From: Gossypium raimondii
Lineage: Eukaryota; Streptophyta; Magnoliopsida; Malvales; Malvaceae
Length of the DNA: 64,000 nucleotides
NCBI RefSeq assembly: GCF_025698545.1
Contig: NC_068576.1
Span: forward strand, 317,501 to 381,500
Direction of reading: 5' to 3'
Shown here: positions 48,701 through 59,706 of the stretch, piece after piece
How the letters are laid out: the number at the start of each line of letters is the position of its first letter
Numbering within the stretch: the stretch's first letter is position 1
Made by a program: the position numbers and the translations under genes
Notes under the pieces: model-generated
What the model was told of the DNA's origin: nothing
Seen by the model: the letters and a program-made list of their open reading frames with translations, nothing else
Database searches by the model: none

Positions 48701-49385
48701 TATTAAAGTTAAAACCCTGACCCAAATGAAATTAAAACCCTATTTCTTAGAAAAAAATAAAATAAATAAAACCCTAGACCTCGTTAGCTTTCTTTTTCAC
48801 AAGGGTGAAGCACTGAAAGCTAAAGAAAAATATGTATCCTTCTATCCTACTAATTTTTCTTATGCATAATCGCTTTTTACCCTAAACTTTATAAAAAATA
48901 TTTTATTTCTTTAGTTGTTATATTTGTGGTATTTGTTAAATCAGATGATTTTGAATTATACGAGATATATTTAATTTAAAAATTATAAATTATAAAAAAA
49001 TATATTTAATATTTATATTTTTTAAATAATTAATTGCTAACGTGGGATGTCACATTAGCAAAATTAACCGATGTTAATTTTTATTCAATTTAAGGTGATT
49101 TGACAAATAATGTAAGCTTAAGGACAAAAAAAAGACGAAAAGTTAAATAAAAGATTAAAATGATTTTTTTTATAAAATTGGAAGCCAAATAAATTATTAT
49201 GTAAATTTCTTACACCATGGTTAATATATGTAAATTAAATTATTTTAACCAAAAAGTGTCTGGGGCAGTGACAAGGTATATTGCATTCCCAAAATAAATA
49301 AAAAAATTCAAATCTTTAAAGGGCAACCACGAACCTTGAAAATGTTTCGTTAAACATATTTGAACAATAATAAATATTAAATTTG
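48701..49385. other. BOP1 upstream flank; no gene seen
   Basis: AT-rich intergenic sequence beyond the BOP1 leader. CCCTGACCCAAATG and AAACCCTA (telo-box-like, at about 48719-48775, AAACCCTAGACC) lie close upstream. Telo-boxes are common in promoters of ribosome-biogenesis genes. Confidence 0.4.
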
Positions 49386-49900
49386 TAACACCCTATATCC
49401 GGCCCAGTCGCCGAACTCAAATATCAGGATGTCACACCACCGTCACATGTCATACACAACAATTAAAAGCTCATTCTCAAAGAAACATCTCCCATTTTAA
49501 TATCCGTATAGGTTTTAAGTCAAACTTACTCTTAAGTTGTCATTCTTACATGCTAAACATACATCAGATAGTCATATAACAATAGTTTAACATGCATAAG
49601 GTCAATTTTGCAAAATCTCAAAATTGACTACGTAGGTATCAATACTAGAATATGGGTATCGATATTTCCTTCATTCGGTATCGATACCGAATGGAAAATC
49701 GGTACCAAAACAACATTATGTTTCTTGTATAAAATTTAAAGTCTCGAAAATTATTGGTACTTTTCAAAAAATATCGATTATTTTACCTCGAGTATTGACA
49801 CTCGTGATAAAGCATCAATACCAAATTACGTTATTGACTTTTTGCACTTTCAAAAACATGGAGGTATCGATATTAAAACTTGAATATCCATTAACTTATT
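49386..49900. repeat. LTR-like repeat with iterated GGTATCGATACC words
   Basis: Begins TGTAACACCCTATATCCGGC, a typical gypsy LTR start. From 49635 to 49870 it carries repeated, partly palindromic words: GGTATCAATACT, GGGTATCGATATT, CGGTATCGATACCGAATG, TCGGTACCAA, GGAGGTATCGATATT. No coding content. Confidence 0.5.
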
Positions 49901-49979
49901 AATTTAGTACTTATTATGGTTCATATGTAGTTATATATATAATTTAAATTATTGTTCATATGTATTTATTCCTTCTTTT

Positions 49980-50460
49980 AATTCTTCGTACTATAATTCG
50001 ATTAAAGTATTAATGAGATCTTTTAGTGTTTAGGTTAGAATTGATCTGACACTCGCCTCCTTTGGATACGATCCCCGAAGTACTCACTTATTTCGTTGTA
50101 AAACTATATTACAATTTGACCTGTATAATTGCGATACCGCCTTGTCTCTCTATATTTTATTGCAGTATTCAAACTTTGGACGTTAGTACGGAGGCGGTCA
50201 GCCTCTGTGGCAACAGCCTCAACAACTTGACCGCCTCCGAACGTACCAACGTCAATAGTATAAATCCTATACAAAAGATATAAAAAAAAGGGTATCTACA
50301 AGTATACAAATCAGGTTGTAATTATAGTTATAACGGAGTAGTAAGTACTCCAAGGATCGTATCTAAGGGAGGCAAGTACTAAATTAATTCTAATTTAAAC
50401 ATAAATAGATCTAATGAATATTTTAATTTGAATTATAGTATGAAGAATTAAAAGAAGGGT
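49980..50460. repeat. Foldback element with nested hairpin
   Basis: Outer arms 49980-50130 and 50310-50460 are reverse complements with divergence (shared GGATCGTATCYAAGGGAGGC-type and GAAGAATTAAAAGAAGG words). At the centre, 50178-50255, a tighter hairpin pairs GACGTTAGTACGGAGGCGGT with ACCGCCTCCGAACGTACCAA. No ORF with support. Confidence 0.7.
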
Positions 50461-51270
50461 TATTGGATAAATTATAATAATAATAATAATAATAAGAAGA
50501 AGAAAAGAAATAAAAGAAATTTAAATAAATAAAAAGCAAGAAATCAAATAAGGAAATATATATCAAATCTAGGCATAGGTGATTAGATCACTTTGGTAAT
50601 CGTAATCAACTGTTGTCTCGAATTTTCTTGTTCAATCAATTAGTCAGTACTCCAGCAGGATCTTCCGATATGTCCACTGAAATATTGAGTTGGCAAGAAC
50701 TACTTATTTTTTGACCTCACAGTCTAAACCGGTTCAGGGCTAAGGTGTTCACGGATAGACCATACCAATTTTGGGTTAATTCTCATCTTGATGACTTCCT
50801 AGCGTTGTCAAGCCTAGGTTTAGGTTCTTTCTTTCCTGAACAGTTGATCTTTTAAGAAATTTCTACGAAACAGTTAATATTCATACCTCTACTCGCTAAT
50901 CCCCCACAGGAGGATTAGTTCCTCATGGATATAGTAAACAATATAAACTTGAATGAAAGAATGAACATAAAGAACAATTTCAAGAATAGAGTTTAGAAGA
51001 AGCTTGATTGAATCCTCATAGAGTTTGAGAATAATTACATAATCTGATTTCTCCCCAAAAGTAAATAACAAGAACAAGAATAAAAATCTAAAACTTAAGA
51101 GAAGGGAAAAACTAAAGACTAAATTAAAGAGAAAGTTATACAATAGAATGAGGTGTCCATAACATGTGTTAGCTAAGTCTATTTGTAAACTTAGAATGGT
51201 CGTCGTCCTTAACCTTAGGTTAGCTGACGTTCTCGAGCTTAAAGTTAGATTGTGTTGACCAAAACGCCTC
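50461..51270. other. Repeat-like intergenic DNA; no gene seen
   Basis: Contains a short (AAT)n/(AAG)n tract near 50478-50505. The open frame at 50889-51317 on the minus strand has no recognisable domain and looks incidental. Confidence 0.4.
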
Positions 51271-51289
51271 TGGCTCGTATTAATTTCTT

Positions 51290-51490
51290 GTACAAAAGCG
51301 ATGTCGCAACACACCAAGTCCTATGTCGCGACATTGAGGGTAGTATGCTCAGCTTCAGTGTGTCTTCAAGGCTCTGTTGCGACATCCTCATGCTGTGCCG
51401 CAAGACATCAAAGGCAGTCTTGGACTTCTTCAGTTTTGCTCCCTATGTTGCGACATCCAATGTTCCGTGTTGCAACTTAGCGATCAGTAT
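51290..51490. repeat. Cluster of TGTCGCGACA-like palindromic words
   Basis: Six variants in 190 bp: GCGATGTCGCAACAC, TATGTCGCGACATTG, CTGTTGCGACATCC, GTGCCGCAAGACATC, TATGTTGCGACATCC, GTGTTGCAACTT. They sit in noncoding repeat DNA. Confidence 0.65.
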
Positions 51491-51517
51491 CGAGTTAATG
51501 CGACTTCTAATGGTCTA

Positions 51518-51912
51518 CTGCACACTCACAAAGTATATTAGCTCATATTTAGGCCTCATTCGGCCCCTAAAGTCAATAAAAGACTCAAATTACACATTTT
51601 ATTACACTTAACTGAACTTGTTGAAATGTAATTAAACACAACTAAAATGCTTATGTTCAACTTCCTAAAGTGCAAAAATTAATTTAATCTGCTATACCAA
51701 ATTACGGCAGATCACCTGCACACTCACAAAGCATATTAGCTCACGCTTAGGCCTCATTCGGCCCCTAAGGTCAATAAAAGACTCAAATTACCAGTTTATT
51801 GAATTTAAATAAAGTAATGAAACCTTAACCAAAATCTAACTAAAGTGCTTGTATTCAAGCTCCTCAAATACGAAAACTAGTTTAATCTGCTACATCGAAT
51901 TACGACGGATCA
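51518..51912. repeat. Tandem duplication, two units of about 198 bp
   Basis: 51518-51715 and 51716-51912 share CTGCACACTCACAAAG, TTAGGCCTCATTCGGCCCCT and TTTAATCTGCTA, ending ATTACG(G/A)C(A/G)GATCA. The second copy has drifted, so this is old. Confidence 0.85.
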
Positions 51913-52510
51913 ATTCCTTAGAATAAAAGTAAGACTAACTTCTAAATATACAAAAAGTATAAAGACTTAGAATAAATTAAAAAAAGGCCTTTCATAATTT
52001 GATTGGCTCCAAATTCCTTTTAAATCAGCAAATGGTTAAACCAAAAGTAGTAAAAAAAAGTTTGGTTATATTTTAGAAAAATAAATGCTTAGTGCAGAAA
52101 AAGAAAAAGCTATAGTTGAGGGGTAATTTTTTTTATTCCAAGTCCTTTAACAAAATGAAGAGGGCTTTGTTGGATTTATGTGCGTCGATGGCATATTGTA
52201 GTGTTTTTTTCTCCTTTCACATCATAAAATACCGGCATATGCATCCAAACGATTTCCATCAGTTAAACCACAGCTTCCACAATTGCCTCTTTAGCAATCT
52301 TTCCAAGTCTGTCCTTCAGGACTATAATTTGGCCAAGTTGGAGTTAAGGTCTCTTAACTTAAGACAAACGTTTATTTGAGTATTTCTCCAAATAAGTACG
52401 ACAAAAACAAAATTTAGCTATGAACTATATATTTATGGTTCAGCCAAGGTGATTTCAAGACAGCTTCAGAAAACCATAGCCTTGTGTTCAAGCAAGAAGT
52501 GCCATCAGCC
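51913..52510. other. Upstream flank of the TBL gene; no gene seen
   Basis: AT-rich, probably containing the TBL promoter and leader. The short open frame at 52116-52379 has no recognised domain. Confidence 0.4.
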
Positions 52511-54407
52511 ATGGGCAATTCCACCATCATTGAAAGATGGTGGTTTGTAACGTTTGCAAGTTTTATTGTTCCTCAACCACAGCCCTGGTAACAACAATAT
52601 ATCAGTACTTCAAAATCTAACAATGCCGATTGAAGCTTTCAATGGCTTCCCCATGCACAAGCAATCTCCAATGCCCCCAAGCGTCATTGAGAATGAAGAA
52701 CCAGATAAATCTTCAAATGAACCTTTGTCCAGCTCTCAATCTTGCATAATTCTAACTGAAACATCCTCTTCTCAGGTTCCTTTATCAGGCTTGCAAAACT
52801 CAAAACCAGCCTTACCATGTTTGCAAACTGCAAACTTACCAGACTTATCTGATAGTGTGAAGCAAGCAACCACTTCGTTCCAGCAGCCCTCAGGTTTGGG
52901 AGATGCAAAACTATCAGAATTGAGTGATAAAATTGAAGCACGAACAGCAGATTCTTCTCTGGTTTCTGTGTTGGAGGCGCAAAATCAAGAACAACCCAAG
53001 GACAATGATGACGAGGTAACGGTGACAATGGAGGAAGAAAGAAAATGCAACATCTTCGAAGGAAAATGGGTTTACGATCCTAAGGAAAGTCCTCTATATG
53101 ATTCAGCGATGTGTCCATTTTTAAGCGAAACAACGAGTTGCAGAAGGAATGGACGACCGGACAAGGAATATGAGAAATGGAGGTGGGAAATTAATGAGTG
53201 TAAGATTCCACGGTAAGCAACAAAATTTGACTCTGGTTTTTAAAATAATTGATGTAGTTTCTATATTTTATTGTTTTGTTTCCCTCTAAAGGTTTAATGC
53301 CAAGGACATGTTGGAAAGGCTTAGAGGGAAGAGAGTCGTAATAGTTGGGGACTCCATCAACCATAGCCAATTTGAATCTCTTGCTTGCCTTCTGTATTCT
53401 GCTATACCTGGCCTATCTTCTTTCGATGCTCGGAATCGGGTCTTCAGGGCTGAGGTAAAGCATATAATTAAAGAAATTGAAAAGTACTTTCACCATATAG
53501 ATAGAAGCAATTGTTTGTACGTACATGTTCCTCTTTACATTGATTCTTCAATATTGGGTCTTAAGTCTTAACATTTTTCAATAACTTGCTTTGCTTTGGT
53601 TTTGTTTGTTGTGGTTTGACAAGAAAATATTTGATTTTACAGTCTTATAACTTGGTTATTCAGTTTGACTGGACTGAATTTCTTGTGGAAGTACTTGTGA
53701 ACAAGACGGATGGCAAAAAGACTTTAAAACTTGATTCACTTGTCCCTACTGCTAGGAAATGGAAAGATGCAGATATTATGGTGTTCAACACTGGTCACTG
53801 GTGGGCGAACCGCCTAAGTTAAATGCATGAATCACGTGCACATGTACAAATATATACATATATGTAAAAAGATAAGTGGTGAAAATTTGGCAGGTGGGAT
53901 TTTTTTGGATACAAGAGGAAGGTGTTTGCTGATATGAAAATCGAAACAGCATTTAAGGTTGCAATGAAGACTTGGGCTCGTTGGGTAGAGAAAAACGTGG
54001 ACACTAGCAAAACAACAGTGTACTTCAGGGGTATGTCTCCGCCGCATTTCGGGAAAAACTGGTGCTATAAATCAACCAGGCCCATCATGGATGAGTCCTA
54101 CAAGTTGACATTCGGTAAATCACTGAAAGAAATTGTAGAGCAAACGCTTCAAGCCATGAGGACACCGGTAAAATACTTGAACATCACAAGGCTCAGCCAG
54201 TATCGAGTCGATGCACATTCTTCCATTTACGCAACGAAGCAAGGGAAGTTTTTGGTTTTGAGAAAGCAGAAGCCCCCTACAATGGTGGCGGATTGCAGCC
54301 ATTGGTGTTTGCCTGGTGTTCCTGATACATGGAACCACCTGCTTTATGCATCTATGGTGTTAGAAAGATCCAAGAGCATTTCTACTACATTAAATATATT
54401 AACATGA
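52511..54407 (+). CDS. Trichome birefringence-like (TBL/PMR5-DUF231) protein, N-terminal frame broken
   Basis: TBL proteins are Golgi type II membrane proteins that O-acetylate wall polysaccharides such as xylan, mannan or pectin. Exons: 52511-53212, 53292-53454, 53643-53800, 53894-54407 (TGA), all GT-AG. PMR5N domain: KCNIFEGKWVYDPKESPLYD, CPFLSE, EYEKWRWEINECKIPRFNAK. The catalytic GDS block is RVVIVGDSINHSQFESLACL (esterase Ser). The DxxH block is VADCSHWCLPGVPDTWNHLL. Exon 3 ends CACTG before GTGGGC, so that HWWDFFGYKRK follows. The upstream ATG at 52511 opens MGNSTIIERWWFVTFASFIV, a plausible membrane anchor, but one extra base near 52571 puts it out of frame with the rest (LNHSPGNNNISVLQN onward). 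Without the anchor the first ATG in frame is 52623. It may be a recent pseudogene or a sequence error. Confidence 0.85.
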
Positions 54408-54414
54408 TGGCTCA

Positions 54415-55740
54415 TCTTTTCTTTGTTTTAGCAAATTCATCAGTAAGGGGGCTTTCATCTGCTCAGAATCAATAATAAATTTAGAAAACTGAAGATAAGC
54501 CTTTCAATTCCATTAATTTATGCTAAACTTAGATTGCTTTTCACTTCTTACTTCACAATACAGATTCCAATAAATTAATCCAGCCTTGAGAGTCGACTCA
54601 TTCTATGGGAGATCAGTTTATGGTATCTTGCAGAATGCAGAAGCGCCTTCATTGGCTGCCCAAGGAAAGAAAAAGTTGACAATTTGATATTAAAAAAAAG
54701 TGCAATGTGGTTTACGGCATTAGTGGATAAATTTTTAATAAGTGGGTAATTTTTTTTATCAAATAGAACTATTATTGCTGGACTATATATTAGTGTGTTT
54801 AATTTATTAATGTGTGTAAATTTTGAATGTTATATTTATATTAATGTAACATTTAGAGTTTAGATAGAATAGGTATAATAAATTATGTAATACTAGTTTG
54901 TATCCTTGGTATCCCTTTACTAGCATATACCTTGGTTGATGGTAGCTAGTCAAGTGGTACCATGTATGCTAAGATAAGACATATAAGTCTTAGTTGATGG
55001 TTTGATTCCCCACAGACTTACTTTGTACAATTAATTTTTCTAAAAATACTGATACCTTTTACATGAACTTGTAGCTCTTATTTACAGCAACCGAGGTGCT
55101 CCATACGGGAGATAAAACGTCCGAGTAAGATAATACGTTCTGTTGAGGTTCCAAGACCAATCTTCCCTCAACCATAAAATCAAACTAATGATATCAATAA
55201 TAATCCAAAATTCATATAAAAGAAAAGTGTAACTTCTAACTTTAATCATAAATTAAATAAATAAGAAGTTATATTTAAGGCAATTAGACTTAGTTTAGAA
55301 CTGAATTGAAACAAATTAGAATAAATTATGGCTAAATTAAAAGCCTGATAAAAGTGAGGGACCTAATTTGAAAATATCTCAAAAAGTTAAAAGTATCAGA
55401 CCCCTCTCACGTGGAACCATCCACTTCATGCATTTCTAAATTTGTTGGTCCGGTGCCGGTCCGTCTTTTCTTTGTTTTAGCAAATTCATCACTGAAGCGG
55501 ACCCTAGAAGCCTATTAATTTCAGCAACTCATGCTAAACCTAGTGTTTAGGTTATGTTGGTGAAACAGCCTCATTGGGGGGAAATTTGATAATTTTGAAA
55601 TTAAATTTGGTGCTTTAAAAAGTAATCTGTTCAATTCCATTCTATTCATAGAAGCGGATATTTGGTAAACACAAGGGCATTTTTTTATCCAATACAATTA
55701 TGTCCGAGGATTATATATTGATGTGTTTAGTTTAGATAAA
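54415..55740. repeat. Diverged direct duplication of the TBL 3' flank
   Basis: A 28-bp stretch starting TCTTTTCTTTGTTTTAGC occurs at 54415-54442 and again at 55464-55491. Weaker similarity follows (ATTTATGCTAAACTTAG and CTCATGCTAAACCTAG; TATATATTAGTGTGTTTAAT and TATATATTGATGTGTTTAGT). Between them lies non-repeated AT-rich DNA. Confidence 0.6.
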
Positions 55741-55769
55741 AGTACACCCATTCGATTGCATTTTAGTTT

Positions 55770-56142
55770 TGTAAAAATAGAACGTCGGTGATGTCGATGT
55801 ATCGCAAAGAAGAGAGAAAAAAATAAAGAACACACAGATTTAACGTGAAAACCCTTTTGGGAAAAAAACCACGGCCAGAGGAGAAGATAATTCACTATGT
55901 CGAATTCGAATGATTACAAGAGGAGTAGACTATGTCTATTTATAGGCTTGTAAAACCATATTCTTATAGGAGTGTTGTAAGATTAAAACACTTTATTCTA
56001 ATCTATATTAAAATACTTTATTCTAATCAATACCAATTCTAAAATAAAATAAAAGAAGTGTAGTTCTATATGGATTTTACTTTTATTTTATTTTACCAAT
56101 GTATTTTATTTAAATAATAATTCGGGTTACTTAATTCTAACA
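55770..56142 (-). mobile_element. Solo LTR of a copia-like element
   Basis: 373 bp. On the minus strand it begins TGTTAGAATTAAGTAACCCG and ends GTTCTATTTTTACA. It includes the CGTGGTTTTTTTCCCAAAAG then GGTTTTCACGTTAAAT stretch common in plant LTRs. Flanks AGTTT (left) and AATTT (right) agree at four of five bases, a likely decayed target duplication. No internal region. Confidence 0.75.
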
Positions 56143-56310
56143 AATTTTTTATTGAAAAATAGTTAAATAGTTTTTATACATTATATTAATGACCAAAATA
56201 GTTTCTCTGTTAAAATTACTCGTTTAATATTTGTTTTGGTATTTATATATAAAGTATAATAATAAATTTAACTCTCAATCTTTACACTTTTATACAATTT
56301 GACCCATACT

Positions 56311-56692
56311 CTTTATTGAAGTAAATTAGAAATTTTTAAACTGGTAAGACTAAAAGGTCAAAGAGGCCTTAGTAACAAATTAAAAAATTTACACCCTTTT
56401 AAAATTTATAAAAAAAGTTATAAAATTTTATTAAAACTAACAATCTTGACCCAATAAAATAGTAGGGTCAATTTTTTAAAAAACCTTATAACCATTAGAT
56501 TTTAATGGGTCAGTATTTTTTAAATAAAATTTTATAATTTTAGTTTTCAATAACTTTTATACATAAATTTTATGATTTTTAATAATTTTAAAATTTAAAA
56601 GAGGTTAATTGATTTTTTTAATTTGTTATTAAGATTTTTTTTACCTTTTAGCCTTATTAGTTTACAAAATTTCTAATTTACTTCAAATAAAT
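56311..56692. mobile_element. Foldback MITE, almost entirely inverted repeat
   Basis: The left arm from 56311 (TTTATTGAAGTAAATTAGAA, GTAAGACTAAAAGGTCAA, AACAAATTAAAAAA, CTGACCC-type) pairs with the right arm ending 56692 (TTTGTTATTAAG, ACCTTTTAGCCTTATTAG, TTCTAATTTACTTCAAATAA). The arms are about 190 bp with little loop, so transcripts would fold into one long hairpin. Confidence 0.75.
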
Positions 56693-56857
56693 TAGTAGGA
56701 GATATTTCAATCCATCCACTATGATTAATTCTTCTATTTTTCCATGTTGTTTATGAAAGCCATAAGTAACTAATCCTTCAAATAAAATAATAGGGGTTAT
56801 TTCCCTTCCTTTTTGAGGAAAAAGCGACAACTATGTTTGTTTTTGCTCTTCTTCAAA

Positions 56858-57060
56858 CTAGTTTACCACCATTCAATATCAATTCATAGGATTGTAACTC
56901 TTCCATGAATTGTCTAAGGATCAATGACTTTTTTTTCAAGGTTACATGCGACCTGAAAGTCTGCAAAATCCTAGAATAAGCTCTTGAACACTATCTCAAT
57001 TTAAATATTCCGATCCAAATTAGCCGTATTGTTCACGTACGAAATAAGAACACAAACTTT
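56858..57060 (-). pseudogene. Copia gag fragment
   Basis: The minus strand shows a decayed gag segment ending in the ELQSYE-like block with a following Lys-rich KKSKNKHSC stretch (56820-56870). It is about 75% alike by eye to 61893-62100. Frames are broken. Confidence 0.5.
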
Positions 57061-57640
57061 AGATCGCCTTCTGTAACATTGTAGTAGCTTAATATTTTTC
57101 ATTGAATTTTTACTGAACTTATTCATCACTGTTCACCCGAAATTCCAACCCATTTTGATTTTGTTCTATGCTTACTGCACCATGCTCTCCATCACATAAG
57201 TCGAGAATGATTTAACAAAGTTGTTTTGGACATTTTTTTCTGTCTGAATTCCCCCTTAAGTTATTCACAACCCTCGCTAATGCTCAGGGAAAGCAACTCT
57301 CGTTCCACTATAAACTAAACGTCCATGTATATATTTCAATTACCGCTATTCTGTCATCAAGTGAGAATCCAACAAAATAAAAGAGCTAAAGCAAAAGCAG
57401 AACAGCTTCCACGGAACACTACATTTAATAAAAAAAATACCGAATCCTATTCAGTGTACCGTCAAATTCAAGGGCACGACATTAATGTGAATATTCAGAA
57501 CATTCTAATTCAATGTAGTGCTTGGGGTTCTCCACATAAAGGAAAAGTTCGGAATGATTCTATGCATCTCCAGCAAGCCATATCCTGAAATCAACGAACA
57601 ATCCCCAATTTGAAACTGGCTTTGGTTTATCCAAGAGAAT
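57061..57640. other. Intergenic flank of the protease pseudogene; no gene seen
   Basis: Mixed composition. An open frame at 57325-57588 has no recognisable domain. Confidence 0.35.
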
Positions 57641-57645
57641 GTAGG

Positions 57646-58716
57646 ATGTTGTTCTTCCTTGTAATAGCCGTTTGCATCCCACAAGTTGTGTCATGGCCTA
57701 CCAGAAGCATACTTGTCCGAGAGGCATGAGAAATGGATGGCTGAATATGGACGAGTTTATAAGAATGACGCATTAGAAGGAAATGCAATTCAAAATATTC
57801 AAAAGCAATGTGGAGTTTATAGAGTCGTTCAATGCCGCAGGAAACCGTGGTTACAAGCTAAGCATAAATGAATTTGCAGATCAGACCAACGAGTTTAAGG
57901 CTTACAGGAACGGATACGGAAGGCCCCAGAGACTGAAATCAAGAAAACAGACATCATTTAGGTACGAGAATGTAACAAGTTTGCCTGCCAGCATAGACTG
58001 GAGGAAAAGAGGAGCCGTTACGCCCATCAAGGACCAAGCACAATGTGGTAAGCAATATGTAACAGTTAGAGCATACACCTACCTAAATCTTACTTTGATA
58101 AACCAAAATAATGAAAAACTCATTTAAAAAACAGGTAGCTGCTGGGCATTTTCGGCTGTCGCAGCAACTGAAGGAAATCACCAACTACAAGACAACTAAT
58201 TTCCTTGTCTGAGCAAGAACTGGTTGATTGTGATAAAGGTGTGGATCAGGGATGTGAAGATGGTGAATGGAAGATGAATTTGAATTCAGAATCAGAAATC
58301 ATGGCATTGCATCAGAAGCCACTTACCCTTACAAGGGTGATGATGGTACTTGCAACAAATCAAACGAAGCTTCCCATGCAGCTACAATTAGTGGCTATGA
58401 GATTGTTCCTGCAAATAATGAACAGGCGTTACAGAAAGCTGTTGCAAGCCAACCAGTATCAGTGTCCATTGATGCCGGAGGTTATGCCTTCCAATTCTAC
58501 TCGAGAGGAATTTTCACTGGAGAGTGCGGAACTAAACTAGACCATGGTATTACAGCTGTTGGGTACGGTACCTCTGAAGATTGTATTGATTATTGGCTTA
58601 TCAAGAATTCATGGGGCACAGGATGGGGTGAAAAAGGATACATCATGATGCAGCGAAACATCAAAGCTAAAGGTCTTTGTGGCATAGCCATGGACTCCTC
58701 TTATCCAACAGTCTAA
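57646..58716 (+). pseudogene. Papain-type cysteine protease (SAG12/KDEL-like), frameshifted
   Basis: Two exons (57646-58047 and 58135-58716) with a GT-AG intron at the usual place just before the active-site Cys. Signal peptide MLFFLVIAVCIPQVVSW. The I29 inhibitor prodomain follows (SERHEKWMAEYGRVYKNDA, FKIFKSNVEFIESFNAAGNR, YKLSINEFADQTNEF). The mature start is LPASIDWRKRGAVTPIKDQ. The catalytic Cys is in GSCWAFSAVAATEG, the His in KLDHGITAVGYGT and the Asn in LIKNSWGTGWGEKGY. All triad residues survive, but the frame breaks after the signal peptide (about 57700), after KNDA (about 57775), after ATEGNHQL (about 58190) and after GCEDG (about 58262). Papains of this group act in vacuoles during senescence; this copy cannot make a full enzyme. 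Confidence 0.9.
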
Positions 58717-59706
58717 AACAAAAAAACTTCAATATCATGATTACAATCTTCATCTATGACTAGCCTATCTTAATTCCTGTTTTCTCCACTCTGTTGATGC
58801 CCCCATTCACATGTAAGAGTGAGAATTGATTATCTTAGCAAGCAAAAATATGGCAGTTCAATGTAAAGTTGACCCCTAAAATTACTTCTGCTAAGATACT
58901 GCTTTAATGCTCAGGTCCTCAAAGAAAATCACACCTAATGTCATGATTACAATCTTCATGTTAAGCCATGATTACAATCTTCACGTCCTCAAACAAGCTG
59001 TTAAGAGAACATCCAATTAGAAAACCTTCTCGTGTGGTCCTTTACCCCATTTTAAGTGATAGCTTAACAGATTCCAGTCCTCTATCTTCCTTGGGTTGAA
59101 ACCAAAAAGGTCACCACAATGCCCAATTCACATCACCTTATCTCTCTGAATATGCAAATCATAAGCATTAACAAAGAAGTTGAAGCGTTTTCAGGTTATA
59201 CAAAGGAATTATAAAAGGGATAAGTATTAGTTCAAATGTTCATTGAGAATAGATTTAGTAGTAAAGCACAATTTTGAATGCTAACTAGCATAAAAGCTAA
59301 TTACCAACAGATGAAGAAGTACAGCCAAAATATATAACCACAGCAGACACAAAAGTTAAAGACCTCAGTGATTTGCCACAAGGGACTCCAGACAGAAAAG
59401 TATGGATAGAATTTGGAATCAAATCAGTATACTCACTTTTATAGAATTTAGTCCATAAAGCAACTAGTAACATCGAAGCATTCAGCAACAGTAACTGAGA
59501 CGACCTCTCGTGGGAAGTCATAAGTGATAATTCTACCACCAACCCCATTGTGTTGGATTCGCGTACGATATCGAAGGCAGATTTGAGACTAAACCTAGGA
59601 AACTTGAATATTTCGATTTTAAAGATCGCCATAAAATTTTTAACTACACTAATTGCATGGTTTACTTGATTAAAAAAGCTACCTTGAGGAAGAAAGACAA
59701 AGACAG
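58717..59706. other. Intergenic region; no gene seen
   Basis: The phrase CATGATTACAATCTTCA occurs three times (58736, 58941, 58968). The open frame at 59297-59632 on the minus strand lies downstream of the Hikeshi gene and has no domain; it is probably 3' UTR or chance. Confidence 0.4.

Noticed and set aside
53801..53822. A non-canonical splice donor after HWWANR in the TBL gene
   Set aside because: A normal GT donor at 53801 gives the correct phase and keeps HWW, so no unusual splice type is needed.
59297..59632. 111-codon minus-strand frame next to Hikeshi
   Set aside because: No family match recognised, and it sits just downstream of the Hikeshi stop; probably UTR or intergenic.
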